Shown piece by piece: positions 1 through 9,025 of a DNA stretch of 64,000 bases; position 1 is the stretch's first letter, and each line of letters starts with the position of its first letter. Origin of the DNA: Sulfurovum sp. (GTDB taxonomy: Bacteria; Campylobacterota; Campylobacteria; Campylobacterales; Sulfurovaceae); NCBI GenBank assembly GCA_027068435.1, contig JAMOTA010000050.1:1-64000 (forward strand), in the 5' to 3' direction. The notes under the pieces were generated by a model, which saw only the letters and a program-made list of their open reading frames with translations, made no database searches and had not been told where the DNA came from. The translations under genes were made by a program, and so were the position numbers.

Positions 1-1212
1 ATTTGGAAGTGATTGTCTCATATAGGACGCAGTTAGTCCATATTGGCTCCTATGGGCTTCATCTATAAGAACAAATATATTTTCTTTATCACTTAGGACT
101 TCAATCTCTTTTTTCTCTTCAGCTCTCTCTTGAAACTTTTGGATAGTAGAAGTGAGTGTTTTACCATAGCTATCTTTGAGTAGTGTCTTTAAGTGTGTGA
201 TAGAGTTTGCTTGATTTATATTTGAAAAACCAACACGATTAAAGGTGCTTCTAATTTGATTATCTAAATCTGTTCTATCTGTTAAAATCAAAATAGTAGG
301 ATTATCAAATCCACTTGTAGCAGCTCTTAACTTGGAAGCCAGATAAATCATAGTAATAGATTTACCACTTCCTTGTGTATGCCAAACTACACCACCACGG
401 TTTTCATTTTTAAGTCTATCAACTATTTTATTTACAGCACGAAGTTGTTGGTATCTTGGTAGTTTCTTGATGACTTTACCCTCAACAACTTCAAAAATCA
501 CAAAGTATTTTATGATGTCAAGAAATCTTCTCTTCTCAAATAGGTTATAGATTAAAATATCTTGTGGTGTTGGCTCATCTTCACACAACTCTATAAGCTC
601 CCCAGTCGCTTTTTCATTGTATTTTGAGTAGAACTTCATTGATGCTTCTATTGTTCCATATAAACCAGATATACGATTAATAGCACCTATGATTTGGTTA
701 TAGTGAAATAGTTTTGGCGAATTGGTTTGATAGTAGTCTAAATCTGGAATATCACTTATATCTATGGTTTGATTTTTGGCTTCTATAACAGCAAGTGGAA
801 GACCATTTACAAACACAACTAAATCAGGAATAGAGTTAGCCCTTTGACCTTTGAACTTCATCTGATTTACTACAAGAAACTCATTGTTTTCTATCGTTTC
901 ATAATCTATAAATCTTACAGCTTTTGGGTGTTCTTCTGGTGTAGGTTTGAGTGATAGAGCATCCGCCTTTGTTATTAGCTTATGGATTTCAGAGTTTATC
1001 TCCATAAGCGAGCTTCCACTTACTGCCAATATCTTTCTACTTACTTTTTGTATGTTGTTTTCACTTAGCCAAGGGTTGATTTTCTTTAATGAAGTTGTTA
1101 GTCTATCTTCAAGAACAACTTTATACATTTCGCCTTTGGCATCAAAGTAATCATATCCAAGCTTTTGAAATAGCTCTATTGCTGGTAGTTCTGATTGTAG
1201 GTATTCACTCAT
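1..1212 (-). CDS. hsdR: Type I restriction enzyme R subunit (HsdR), N-terminal part, cut by the window edge
   Basis: Reading the minus strand from an ATG at 1212 gives 404 open codons up to the edge, beginning MSEYLQSELP. The N-terminal nuclease core is visible: D130 in SIPDLVVF, then E144 and K146 in VIEAK, the PD-(D/E)xK pattern of HsdR. The helicase motor starts with Walker A HTQGSGKS (278-285) and motif II DEAH (384-387). Known role: the R subunit translocates DNA with ATP and cleaves when bound to HsdM/HsdS on unmethylated sites. It is the last gene of the minus-strand operon, 17 nt after the PIN-domain gene. The C-terminal half lies outside the window, so its integrity cannot be judged. 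Confidence 0.93.
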   Translation of the reverse strand, partial: MSEYLQSELPAIELFQKLGYDYFDAKGEMYKVVLEDRLTTSLKKINPWLSENNIQKVSRKILAVSGSSLMEINSEIHKLITKADALSLKPTPEEHPKAVRFIDYETIENNEFLVVNQMKFKGQRANSIPDLVVFVNGLPLAVIEAKNQTIDISDIPDLDYYQTNSPKLFHYNQIIGAINRISGLYGTIEASMKFYSKYNEKATGELIELCEDEPTPQDILIYNLFEKRRFLDIIKYFVIFEVVEGKVIKKLPRYQQLRAVNKIVDRLKNENRGGVVWHTQGSGKSITMIYLASKLRAATSGFDNPTILILTDRTDLDNQIRSTFNRVGFSNINQANSITHLKTLLKDSYGKTLTSTIQKFQERAEEKKEIEVLSDKENIFVLIDEAHRSQYGLTASYMRQSLPN

Positions 1213-1229
1213 AGTTTATTCATTTTAAT

Positions 1230-1766
1230 TTATAGATACCACTTAGTATTTATACCATCATAGTTATCAAAATCTTTATCATCAGATAATAATTTTAAGT
1301 TTTGATTTAATACAGTTCTTGATATAACTAAATCATTAAAGTCCAATTCATCAGATTTTTCAAACTCTGAGATAGTTTCAAATTTAGAAAAGTCATCATC
1401 TAATTGTTGTATCTTAAATACATTTAGCATCTTGTGTAATAATTTTAATAGTATATTTAATGTTTGTTTATATTCAGAACTTCCTCTATAATCATTCTTA
1501 TAATGTTTAGACTTATTATCATCTTGAAAATTTTTATCAAAATCAATTCTTAAACATCTATTCAAGAACTCTGATACGACAAGAGAATTAATATACATAT
1601 TATTTTGTTTTTCAACAAGCATTTCAAATATTTTAGAATAAGTATCTACTTGATATTCATTTGAAGATACAAAATCAGGAGAAAATAAAAAAATTAAAAT
1701 ATTTGTATCCAAAAATACATTATCATTCTTATTAATTTTATAGGCACTTGAAAAGTCTATACTCAT
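1230..1766 (-). CDS. PIN-domain protein (putative ribonuclease) embedded in the type I R-M operon
   Basis: This 178-residue protein has the acidic pattern of PIN nucleases: D20 in FLDTNIL, E66 in VVSEF, D142 and D145 in LDFNDLVIS, and D162/D163/D165 in LLSDDKDF. PIN domains are Mg2+-dependent RNases, often VapC-like toxins. Its ATG overlaps the stop of the upstream STAS-like gene by 4 nt, so translation is probably coupled, and no small DNA-binding antitoxin is present. The region is strikingly AT-rich. The fold is well supported by motifs. A toxin or defence-effector role is inferred from context, and the substrate is unknown. Confidence 0.75.
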   Translation of the reverse strand: MSIDFSSAYKINKNDNVFLDTNILIFLFSPDFVSSNEYQVDTYSKIFEMLVEKQNNMYINSLVVSEFLNRCLRIDFDKNFQDDNKSKHYKNDYRGSSEYKQTLNILLKLLHKMLNVFKIQQLDDDFSKFETISEFEKSDELDFNDLVISRTVLNQNLKLLSDDKDFDNYDGINTKWYL

Positions 1767-2110
1767 TTTAGTATATCCTTTTGTATTCTCTCGCTATTTT
1801 TTTCATCTGAGAAATGGCTTTTTGATGTTGGTATTACTTTTGTTAATAATAATTCTTTATCGTCAGAACTTAACCCACTAAAAGACACACCTTTATCTAA
1901 CATATCCCAATCTTTTTTATGGAAAATTTTATAAAGCTTTCCAACACCCTCATTTAAGAAATGAGATATTATCATATCAATACCTTCAAAAGAAACTTCT
2001 ACACTATTGCCATCTCTTATTTCTTTTACAATAACATTATTTAGCTTCTTGCCATCATCTGTTGAGATACCTATACTCTTTCCTATTACATCTAATACAC
2101 TAATCTTCAT
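1763..2110 (-). CDS. STAS-like (DUF4325-type) small protein
   Basis: The 115-residue product resembles STAS-like DUF4325 proteins: a short N-terminal segment, then a strand-helix pattern with VEVSFEGIDMIISHFLNEGV and GKLYKIF at about 35-65. This matches the 'conserved small residues then FLN..G.LY' pattern I associate with that family. The family often sits beside GHKL-type ATPases and is thought to act like anti-sigma-factor antagonists. Here it overlaps the ATPase gene upstream by 11 nt and the PIN gene downstream by 4 nt. The C-terminal 40 residues are charged and may be flexible. Its role as a phospho-switch partner is inference. Confidence 0.6.
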   Translation of the reverse strand: MKISVLDVIGKSIGISTDDGKKLNNVIVKEIRDGNSVEVSFEGIDMIISHFLNEGVGKLYKIFHKKDWDMLDKGVSFSGLSSDDKELLLTKVIPTSKSHFSDEKNSERIQKDILK

Positions 2111-3005
2111 TTTTTTCTCCTACTAAATAAAAATATTTATTTATATCTGTATCCAATCCTATACTGATAATCGTCCCATCAAAAGAACTACTTAATATAT
2201 TTCCACCTACTTCATTATTTCTTATAAAATAATATCCATCATTTGAAACTATATCTAAAACACCATTACTTTTAAGAATTAAATCTCTTAATAAACTTAA
2301 TCCTAATCCGCCCTCACCAGTAGTTGAATGTTTCTCTTCCATAGACCACTTTATTGCTTCAAGACCACTCTTATTTTCAAACTTTTTTGTTCCAAATATT
2401 TTATCTCCTAATGTTTTCTTTTTATTAAATTTATTTTTGAAATATTTATTTACATTATTTTTAATAGTTATACCACCATCAACAATAGTAAAATAAAACT
2501 TATCATTACTTGGATAAAATTGACCAGAACAAAATAAACCCAATTCGCTTTCACTATGTCTAAATACATTAGAAAATAATTCAAATATTTTCTGTATTAT
2601 TTTATTAGATAATTCAGGAGATAAGTTTTGGACTTTTCTTTCAAGTTGCTGCTTAAAATACATATAAAATTCAGCAAGTGCTTGGTCATAATTTTCAAGT
2701 GGTATATGAGTATATTTTACCATTGTATTATTATTGTCAATACCAATACTATCATCTGAAAATCTTGATAAAAATCCTATTCTTTTTATAGAATTTTTAA
2801 CTGTTGTTGCTAATGGTGGAATAATCTTAATCTCTTTACCATCTTTTTTTTGTAATTCAAGTGCTAAACCAAGTATTGACAAATAGTTATTTCTAATAAA
2901 TGAAGCATTAGAAAAATCTAAGCTAATTATGTCTTCATCACACTCCATAATATCTTGATAAAATTTTACAGCATCAGCTAATCTATCAATTTTTCTTATT
3001 TTCAT
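2100..3005 (-). CDS. GHKL (histidine-kinase-like) ATPase with N-terminal STAS-like domain
   Basis: The 301-residue protein has two parts. Residues about 20-80 read like a STAS domain (DIISLDFSNASFIRNNYLSI, then a helix and IKIIPP). Residues about 130-290 carry GHKL boxes: N-box E142, N146 and H150, the VDGG motif at 175-178, and the G-rich lid GEGGLGLSLL at 230-239. There is no dimerisation/phosphoacceptor domain, so it is closer to an anti-sigma/SpoIIAB-type kinase than to a sensor kinase. It starts 3 nt after the hsdS stop and overlaps the DUF4325 gene, which points to one operon. Such an ATPase could phosphorylate the STAS-like partner, but no target is shown. Confidence 0.72.
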   Translation of the reverse strand: MKIRKIDRLADAVKFYQDIMECDEDIISLDFSNASFIRNNYLSILGLALELQKKDGKEIKIIPPLATTVKNSIKRIGFLSRFSDDSIGIDNNNTMVKYTHIPLENYDQALAEFYMYFKQQLERKVQNLSPELSNKIIQKIFELFSNVFRHSESELGLFCSGQFYPSNDKFYFTIVDGGITIKNNVNKYFKNKFNKKKTLGDKIFGTKKFENKSGLEAIKWSMEEKHSTTGEGGLGLSLLRDLILKSNGVLDIVSNDGYYFIRNNEVGGNILSSSFDGTIISIGLDTDINKYFYLVGEKNED

Positions 3006-3008
3006 CTT

Positions 3009-4238
3009 CTAAACCCTAACCTCTCCACTCAAAAGCTTCTGTAATAAACCTTTTTTAAGTATTTCATAGTTCTCTTTTTTAGCACGAAGCACTTCTAACT
3101 TTTCATCAGCAGTTGATAATATTTCGGCTATTTGTTTTTGTTCTTCAAGTGGTGGAAGTGGAATTTTGATTTTTTTGAAAATATTAAAAGATATAGACTT
3201 TCTTCTTTCAACACTACCTAATCCTATATGTTCATAAATTTTTATCATTTTATGAGACTTTACTAATGAATAAAAATAACTTCTATCAACTCTTTTATAA
3301 TCAATTTCAAATACTGAATACATAGGACTTAAAACTGCTATATCAAATATATCAAGAAAACCTACTGAACCTTCATCTAAATGAATGGTGGCATAGGCAA
3401 ATTGATTTCGTTCAATAATTTTATATGTAGTAATATTATCACTAAATACTTTTTTATTAAAGTATTCTAATGAATTAACTATTCCATCATATTTTGTTAC
3501 AGATACAACATCAGTTATTACATTGTCTTTATTTTTTTTACTTATTGATTTTGAAAAACTTCCAAGCTCAACAACCTCCCAACTCTCAGGTATTTTCCCA
3601 AGCTCACTATCCTTAAACTCACTATGTCCTATACCCTCACTTAGTAGCTTTTGTAGTAGCCCTTTTTTAAGTGTTTCAGCTTTTTGAATTTGTGAAGCAA
3701 TAGCATCTATCTTTTCATCAGCAGCTGAGAGAATATCAGCTATTTTTTCTTGTTCTTTTAGTGGTGGGAGTGGGATTTTAATATTTGAAAAATCTGTTTT
3801 ATTTATCATCAATACAGCAGTCTGTCCAGCTAATCCAATTATTTTACTTGTATTGTTTTCAAACCAATAATATACATATTCTGATATATGATTATTTGAT
3901 GGTAAAATAGCATTTATTTGTTGATTACAAGAACCTTGTTTTTTTAATATAGCATTTTTACCTATACTCGCTATTGATGTAATTAAAACAGTGTCTTGTG
4001 GCAATTGTCGTGCTTTGGAATAACCTTGACTTGATAAACTTCTTGCTCCGATAAATATATTCTTTTTACTTCCTATATCCGTAGGTGTAATCCAAGGATA
4101 TTCAGCTCCATAATTATTTATATCCTTTGTTGGTGGTGTATTCCCAGTAGCAATTATTGAAAAATCTTTTATTTGTTTAACTTCCCAATCCTCAGGAATA
4201 ACCCCAATCTCAGTTTCTTTATAACCCTCTGCGACCAT
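3009..4238 (-). CDS. hsdS: Type I restriction-modification specificity subunit HsdS
   Basis: 409 residues with the two-half HsdS architecture. Each half opens with an IP(E)xWEV element (residues 14-20 and about 216-222), continues as a variable target-recognition domain (about 21-155 and 223-358) and ends in a conserved helix: residues 156-200 and 360-404, both PLPPL(K/E)EQ...LKKGLLQKLLS. HsdS recognises a bipartite DNA site and holds HsdM and HsdR together. The start lies 1 nt beyond the hsdM stop. The near-duplicate conserved blocks could support domain shuffling. The recognition sequence cannot be read from the protein alone. Confidence 0.95.
   Translation of the reverse strand: MVAEGYKETEIGVIPEDWEVKQIKDFSIIATGNTPPTKDINNYGAEYPWITPTDIGSKKNIFIGARSLSSQGYSKARQLPQDTVLITSIASIGKNAILKKQGSCNQQINAILPSNNHISEYVYYWFENNTSKIIGLAGQTAVLMINKTDFSNIKIPLPPLKEQEKIADILSAADEKIDAIASQIQKAETLKKGLLQKLLSEGIGHSEFKDSELGKIPESWEVVELGSFSKSISKKNKDNVITDVVSVTKYDGIVNSLEYFNKKVFSDNITTYKIIERNQFAYATIHLDEGSVGFLDIFDIAVLSPMYSVFEIDYKRVDRSYFYSLVKSHKMIKIYEHIGLGSVERRKSISFNIFKKIKIPLPPLEEQKQIAEILSTADEKLEVLRAKKENYEILKKGLLQKLLSGEVRV
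3027..3161 (-). repeat. hsdS: HsdS internal direct repeat, distal copy
   Basis: This 135-bp block encodes the C-terminal conserved helix (residues 360-404) and is an imperfect direct repeat of 3639-3773 about 610 bp away. Shared stretches include the DNA for LKKGLLQKLLS and for the PLPPL-EQ element. Such repeats flank HsdS recognition domains and are known substrates for recombination that swaps specificities. Confidence 0.7.
3639..3773 (-). repeat. hsdS: HsdS internal direct repeat, central copy
   Basis: This 135-bp block encodes the central conserved helix (residues 156-200) that separates the two target-recognition domains. It matches the distal copy at 3027-3161 with many synonymous and some amino-acid differences, so it looks like an old duplication kept by protein symmetry rather than a recent repeat. 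Confidence 0.7.
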
Positions 4239-4239
4239 C

Positions 4240-5787
4240 TTAAAAACCTAAACTTGTAAGATAATCATTTAGCTTTTTATCTATCTCTTGCTCTTTTGTT
4301 TCAAGCTCTTTTATCTCAACTCTGACAGCTTTTATATCTATGATAATTTCATCTTCACTTGTATCAATGTATCGTGAGATATTAAGGTTGTAGTCATTAT
4401 CAACTATCTCACTCATATCTACAACTCTCATAAACTTATCTATCGTTTCAAGCCCATCATACCCATCAACTATTTTTTTGATATTTTCTTGTGTCAGAGT
4501 GTTTTGGTTTTTACCGTCTTTATATTCACTTGAAGCATCTATAAATACTACTTTGTTTTTTAAATTATCTGCTTTGCTTTTATTGATTATGATTATACTT
4601 GCTGGTATGCCCGTGTTATAAAAGAGCTTCTCAGGAAGTCCAACTATCGCTTCTACTATGTCATCGTTTAACAAGCCTTGACGGATTTTCCCCTCAGTGC
4701 CACCACGAAATAATATTCCGTGAGGAAGAACAACACCCATACGACCATCATTTTTAAGAACACTTACCATATGCTGAACAAATGCTAAATCTCCATAACC
4801 CCTTGGTGGTATGCCATACTTAAATCTTCCATACTCATCTGAGACTACACTATTATATTTTGGTGCTATCTCTTTGCCATTTTCATCTGTTTTTATATCT
4901 ATCTCTGCTGGATGCCACCACTTTTTAAGTGAAAAAGGTGGATTTGCTATAACTCTATCGTAAGTCATAAGTTCGCCATTTTCTAAGTGTTTTGGAGAAG
5001 AAAGAGTATCGCCTTTTCGTATATCACTATCTTTGAAGTTATGAACAATCATATTGATTTTACATATAGCCCAAGTTCCAAGGTTTTTCTCTTGACCATA
5101 AAGTTTGGCATCTACATACTTACCAACAACTCCACCATTTGCTTTGATATGGTTAGCACTTTGAATGAGCATACCACCACTTCCACAAGTAGGGTCATAG
5201 ATACTATTTCCTGCTTCTGGTTTGATAAGATTGACCACAAGATTAACTACCTCTTTTGGAGTGTAAAACTCTCCACCTTTTTTTCCACCATCATCAGCAA
5301 ACTCACGGATTAGATACTCGTAAGCACTTCCAAGAATATCTGGATTGTCTAAGTGTTCATTAGCAAGAGAGAATTTATTGAAGTGTTGTAGAAGTCGTGC
5401 TAAAAGTTCATCAGGAAGTTTCTCAGTGTCTCCAAAATGAACAGCAGTCATAACACCTTCAAGTTGAGGATTGTTTTCTTCTATAAGAGAAAAAGCTTTA
5501 TCAAGAGCTTGACCAATGTTCTCAGTCTTTTTAGTTAGCTCAGACCAATAGGCATCAGTAGGAATAAAAAATTGGTGGTAGTCTTCATCAAGAAGTGCTT
5601 CTTCTAAACTTACACTATCTTCACTAACAGAGATATTTGCTTCTTCAACAAATTGGTCATTGGCTCTCTTTAAAAAGAGTAGTCCAAATATGTAGTTCTT
5701 AAAATCAGAACTATCAATATGCCCTCTCATCAAATCAGCACTATCCCATAGCCATCTCTCTAATGTTTCAAGTGTAAGTTTGTTCAT
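4240..5787 (-). CDS. hsdM: Type I restriction-modification methyltransferase subunit HsdM
   Basis: 515 residues, full length for HsdM. The N-terminal helical HsdM_N domain (about 5-150, with WLWDSADLMRG) is followed by an N6-adenine methyltransferase: SAM motif I DPTCGSGGM (198-206) and catalytic motif IV NPPF (282-285). A coiled C-terminal tail (about 470-515) probably packs against HsdS. It methylates adenine at the site chosen by HsdS and also forms part of the restriction complex. It is the first gene of the minus-strand operon, with a -10-like box close upstream and a tight junction to hsdS. Confidence 0.96.
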   Translation of the reverse strand: MNKLTLETLERWLWDSADLMRGHIDSSDFKNYIFGLLFLKRANDQFVEEANISVSEDSVSLEEALLDEDYHQFFIPTDAYWSELTKKTENIGQALDKAFSLIEENNPQLEGVMTAVHFGDTEKLPDELLARLLQHFNKFSLANEHLDNPDILGSAYEYLIREFADDGGKKGGEFYTPKEVVNLVVNLIKPEAGNSIYDPTCGSGGMLIQSANHIKANGGVVGKYVDAKLYGQEKNLGTWAICKINMIVHNFKDSDIRKGDTLSSPKHLENGELMTYDRVIANPPFSLKKWWHPAEIDIKTDENGKEIAPKYNSVVSDEYGRFKYGIPPRGYGDLAFVQHMVSVLKNDGRMGVVLPHGILFRGGTEGKIRQGLLNDDIVEAIVGLPEKLFYNTGIPASIIIINKSKADNLKNKVVFIDASSEYKDGKNQNTLTQENIKKIVDGYDGLETIDKFMRVVDMSEIVDNDYNLNISRYIDTSEDEIIIDIKAVRVEIKELETKEQEIDKKLNDYLTSLGF

Positions 5788-5805
5788 ATTAGTTCAGTCC
5801 TATAA

Positions 5806-5811
5806 ATTATA
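5806..5811 (-). promoter_or_regulatory. -10 box of the hsd operon
   Basis: On the minus strand a perfect TATAAT lies 19 nt before the hsdM ATG, leaving a leader of roughly a dozen bases with AGGAC as a weak ribosome-binding site. No convincing -35 is visible, which is normal for sigma70 promoters in Campylobacterota. No other promoter is evident before the downstream genes of the operon. Confidence 0.5.
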
Positions 5812-5974
5812 ATTTTTCTATTGTACAAGGTTTTAGTTTAGAAGATGCAATGCATAGTTAAAATACCATATTATTATCCACTTGCATCAATACTTTAGAT
5901 AAAAGCCATCTTTTAGTCCTTTTTAAATAAAATAATGAAATTAGTTCTATATTGATAGTTTATGAAAGAGTATT

Positions 5975-7336
5975 ATGATTAAAAAAAGTAAAAAAATTAT
6001 TGCCACGGGTTTGTTTTCTACCTTGACAGCTGCATACCTTCTTGGTTCTTTTGCTCAAGCACAAAGTCCAACTAAAGAGTCATCAGCAAAAGAAAAATTA
6101 GAAGCTTACATTAAGTTTACACAGATAATTAGCCTCATAGAAGAAGAGTATGTCGATGAGATAAATACCACTACACTCATAGACAAAGCACTTAAAGGAC
6201 TTATGTCCAACCTTGATTCTCACTCTAGTTTTATGGACACTAAAGCGTACAAAGCTTTAACCGTACAAACAAAAGGTGAGTTTGGTGGGTTGGGTATTTC
6301 TATTGGCATGAAAGATGGTGCATTAACTGTTATTGCTCCCATATCTGAAACCCCAGCATTTAAAGCTGGTGTAAAGTCTGGTGATATTATTTTAAAGATA
6401 GATAACCAATCCACTATTGGGATGAATATCGATGACTCAGTTAAACTTATGCGTGGTAAACCAAAAACAGATATTGTTTTAACTATTATTAGAAAAAAAG
6501 AGCCAAAACCTCTTAAGATAAAAATCACTAGAGATATTATTAAGATTCAATCTGTCTATGTTAAAACGATTAACGAGAAATTACTCTACATTCATGTAGC
6601 TTCATTTGACCAAAAAGTAGTAGAAGATGTAAAAAAAGCACTAAGTAGTCACGACAAAAAAGATGGGATTATTTTAGACTTAAGAAACAACCCTGGTGGA
6701 CTACTTGACCAAGCAGTGGGTCTTGTAGATCTGTTTGTTAAAGAGGGTGTTATTGTTAGTCAAAAAGGTAAATCAAAAACAGAGAACCTTAACTACGAAG
6801 CACACAAAGAAGGGAGTGACACCACTACTCCTATTGTTATTTTAGTCAACGGAGGTTCGGCAAGTGCTAGTGAAATTGTATCTGGTGCATTACAAGACTT
6901 TAACCGTTCTATTGTTATAGGTGAGAAGACCTTTGGTAAGGGTTCGGTACAGATAGTTATCCCTATTGCAACAAAAGAGGCACTTAAACTCACAGTTGCA
7001 AGATACTACTTACCAAGTGGACGTACCATTCAAGCCGTGGGTGTTACACCAGATATTATTATTCATTCAGGTGAGATAGCTAAAAAAGAGGACTCTTTAC
7101 TTTTAAAAGAGAAAGACCTCAAAAAACATCTTGAGAGTGAACTAGAAAAAATAGACATTAATGCAACTATCAAGAGCATAAGAGTAGATAACAACGACAC
7201 AAAGAGTAAGGAGAGTTCAGTAGAAGATTTAAACAAAACTATTATTACTGAAGAGCAGCTCTACAAGGATGCACAACTTAAAAGTGCCGTAAATATACTC
7301 AAAGTACTTATTATAACAAACAAAGGAAGAAAATGA
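5975..7336 (+). CDS. ctpA: Carboxyl-terminal processing protease (S41 family, CtpA/Prc-like)
   Basis: 453 residues. An N-terminal signal/anchor ([18 protein letters not shown]) leads to a periplasmic enzyme with a PDZ domain (about 95-165, [12 protein letters not shown]...KAGVKSGD) and the S41 catalytic core: the GSASASE motif at 294-300 supplies the nucleophilic serine and GEKTFGKGS the lysine. It trims or degrades periplasmic proteins from their C-termini. A charged, low-complexity tail (about 360-440) follows the protease domain. The gene is diverged from hsdM and its TGA overlaps the purC start (ATGA), so it heads a long plus-strand operon. Confidence 0.93.
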   Translation: MIKKSKKIIATGLFSTLTAAYLLGSFAQAQSPTKESSAKEKLEAYIKFTQIISLIEEEYVDEINTTTLIDKALKGLMSNLDSHSSFMDTKAYKALTVQTKGEFGGLGISIGMKDGALTVIAPISETPAFKAGVKSGDIILKIDNQSTIGMNIDDSVKLMRGKPKTDIVLTIIRKKEPKPLKIKITRDIIKIQSVYVKTINEKLLYIHVASFDQKVVEDVKKALSSHDKKDGIILDLRNNPGGLLDQAVGLVDLFVKEGVIVSQKGKSKTENLNYEAHKEGSDTTTPIVILVNGGSASASEIVSGALQDFNRSIVIGEKTFGKGSVQIVIPIATKEALKLTVARYYLPSGRTIQAVGVTPDIIIHSGEIAKKEDSLLLKEKDLKKHLESELEKIDINATIKSIRVDNNDTKSKESSVEDLNKTIITEEQLYKDAQLKSAVNILKVLIITNKGRK

Positions 7337-8052
7337 TGGCAGAGAAAAAGACATTAGTATATGAGGGTAAAGCAAAGAAAATTTGGTCAACAGATAATGA
7401 CGATCTTTATATCTCAGAATTTAAAGATGACTTAACCGCTTTTAACGGTGAGAAAAAATCAAGTGAAGAGGGAAAAGGTGCATTAAACAATAAAATTTCT
7501 ACTGAACTTTTTAAATACCTTAATGAAAAAGGTATCCCTACTCATTTTGTAGAGATGATGGACGATAACCACATGCTTCATAAAAAAGCAGAAGTTATTT
7601 ACATAGAAGTGATAGTAAGAAACATCGCTACAGGTTCTTTAAGTAGAAACCTTGGTATCAAAGATAAAACAGTTTTACCTTTTACTTTAGTAGAGTTTGA
7701 CTATAAAAACGATGAGTTAGGTGACCCTAAACTTAATGATCAACACTGTCTTATCTTAAACTTAGTAAAAGATACTTCAGAACTTGAATACATAAGATTT
7801 ATGGCACGTAGAATCAATACGATTTTAACAGACTTCTATGCAGAGCTTGACATTACAGTAGTTGACTTTAAATTAGAGTTTGGTAGAGATAGCAATGGAA
7901 ACATTATTCTTATTGATGAGTTAAGTCCAGATAACTTTAGACTTTGGGACTCAAAAACAAATGAGAAACTAGATAAAGACCGTTTTAGAGAAGGTTTAGG
8001 TGGGCTTACTGAAGCTTACAGAGTAGTACTAGACAGAATCATAAATAGATAA
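7333..8052 (+). CDS. purC: Phosphoribosylaminoimidazole-succinocarboxamide synthase
   Basis: 239 residues, standard length for the bacterial enzyme, which joins CAIR and aspartate using ATP in de novo purine synthesis. Recognisable features are the N-terminal YEGKAKKIW motif, the [12 protein letters not shown] strand and the C-terminal [14 protein letters not shown] signature. Two tandem ATG codons exist at 7333 and 7336. The first overlaps the ctpA stop, so translation is likely coupled. Two further purine genes follow. Confidence 0.96.
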   Translation: MMAEKKTLVYEGKAKKIWSTDNDDLYISEFKDDLTAFNGEKKSSEEGKGALNNKISTELFKYLNEKGIPTHFVEMMDDNHMLHKKAEVIYIEVIVRNIATGSLSRNLGIKDKTVLPFTLVEFDYKNDELGDPKLNDQHCLILNLVKDTSELEYIRFMARRINTILTDFYAELDITVVDFKLEFGRDSNGNIILIDELSPDNFRLWDSKTNEKLDKDRFREGLGGLTEAYRVVLDRIINR

Positions 8053-8114
8053 GCACGTATTATCTTATCTAAAGTCGCTACAATGCGACACACATATTAA
8101 ATATAGGAGAAGAA

Positions 8115-8354
8115 ATGACAGCGACAATTAACGTATTTTTAAAAGAAGGTGTTTTAGACCCACAAGGTAAAGCGGCTCATCATGCACTTGACTCTTTAGG
8201 TTTTGATGGTGTAGATGATGTACGTATTGGTAAGCAAATCATTATTAAACTTAGCACTACTGATAAAGTAAAAGCTGAAGCTGAAGCAAAAGAGATGTGT
8301 GAAACACTTCTAGCTAATACTGTTATTGAAGATTACACTATAGAGATAAACTAA
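8115..8354 (+). CDS. purS: Phosphoribosylformylglycinamidine synthase subunit PurS
   Basis: A 79-residue protein typical of PurS, which bridges PurL and PurQ in the multi-subunit FGAM synthase. The sequence has the family's INVFLKEGVLDPQGKA start and the GFDGVDDVRIGK segment. A strong ribosome-binding site (AGGAGAAG) precedes the ATG, and the stop overlaps the purQ start by one base. A small hairpin with a GTCGC/GCGAC stem lies in the 62-nt gap after purC. Confidence 0.95.
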   Translation: MTATINVFLKEGVLDPQGKAAHHALDSLGFDGVDDVRIGKQIIIKLSTTDKVKAEAEAKEMCETLLANTVIEDYTIEIN

Positions 8355-9025
8355 TGAAAGTAGCTGTACTTAGATTTCCAGGAACAAACTGTGAATTTGA
8401 TACCCAATATGCTTTTGAAAAATTAGGACACACTACTGAACTTGTATGGCATGAAGAGAATACTTTACCAGAAAATATAGATTTGGTAGTAGTACCAGGT
8501 GGATTCTCTTATGGTGACTATTTACGTTCAGGTTCTATTGCTAGATTTTCTCCTGTGATGAAAGCTGTAATCTCTTTTGCAAATGATGGAGGTAAAGTAC
8601 TTGGTATCTGTAATGGTTTTCAAATCCTTACAGAAGCAGGTCTTCTTCCTGGGGCATTAAAACGTAACAATAACTTACATTTTATCTCTAAACATCAAAA
8701 TCTTTGTGTTATTAACAATGATAATGCATTTTTAAACAAATGTAACAAAGGTGAAGTATTAAACGTTCCTATTGCTCATGCAGATGGTAACTACTACATC
8801 GATGATGAAGGTTTTGCACTCTTAGAGAAAAATGAACAGATACTTCTTCGTTATTCGGACGAAAACGGAGAGCCTGTTGTTATCAATGGTTCGATTACTT
8901 CTATAGCAGGGGTATGTAATGAAGCTAAAAATGTATTTGGTCTTATGCCACACCCTGAACGTGCTTTAGAAGCTATATTGGGTTCAGAAGATGGTGTTCG
9001 TATGCTTAAAGGTTTTGAAGCATAA
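8354..9025 (+). CDS. purQ: Phosphoribosylformylglycinamidine synthase subunit PurQ (glutaminase)
   Basis: 223 residues, a class I glutamine amidotransferase that feeds ammonia to PurL. The opening AVLRFPGTNCEFD, the nucleophile-elbow motif LGICNGFQIL (catalytic Cys near residue 87) and the late LMPHPER (catalytic His) are all present. It overlaps purS by one base and the next gene by one base. purL is not in this window, so the complex is encoded at more than one locus. Confidence 0.96.
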   Translation: MKVAVLRFPGTNCEFDTQYAFEKLGHTTELVWHEENTLPENIDLVVVPGGFSYGDYLRSGSIARFSPVMKAVISFANDGGKVLGICNGFQILTEAGLLPGALKRNNNLHFISKHQNLCVINNDNAFLNKCNKGEVLNVPIAHADGNYYIDDEGFALLEKNEQILLRYSDENGEPVVINGSITSIAGVCNEAKNVFGLMPHPERALEAILGSEDGVRMLKGFEA

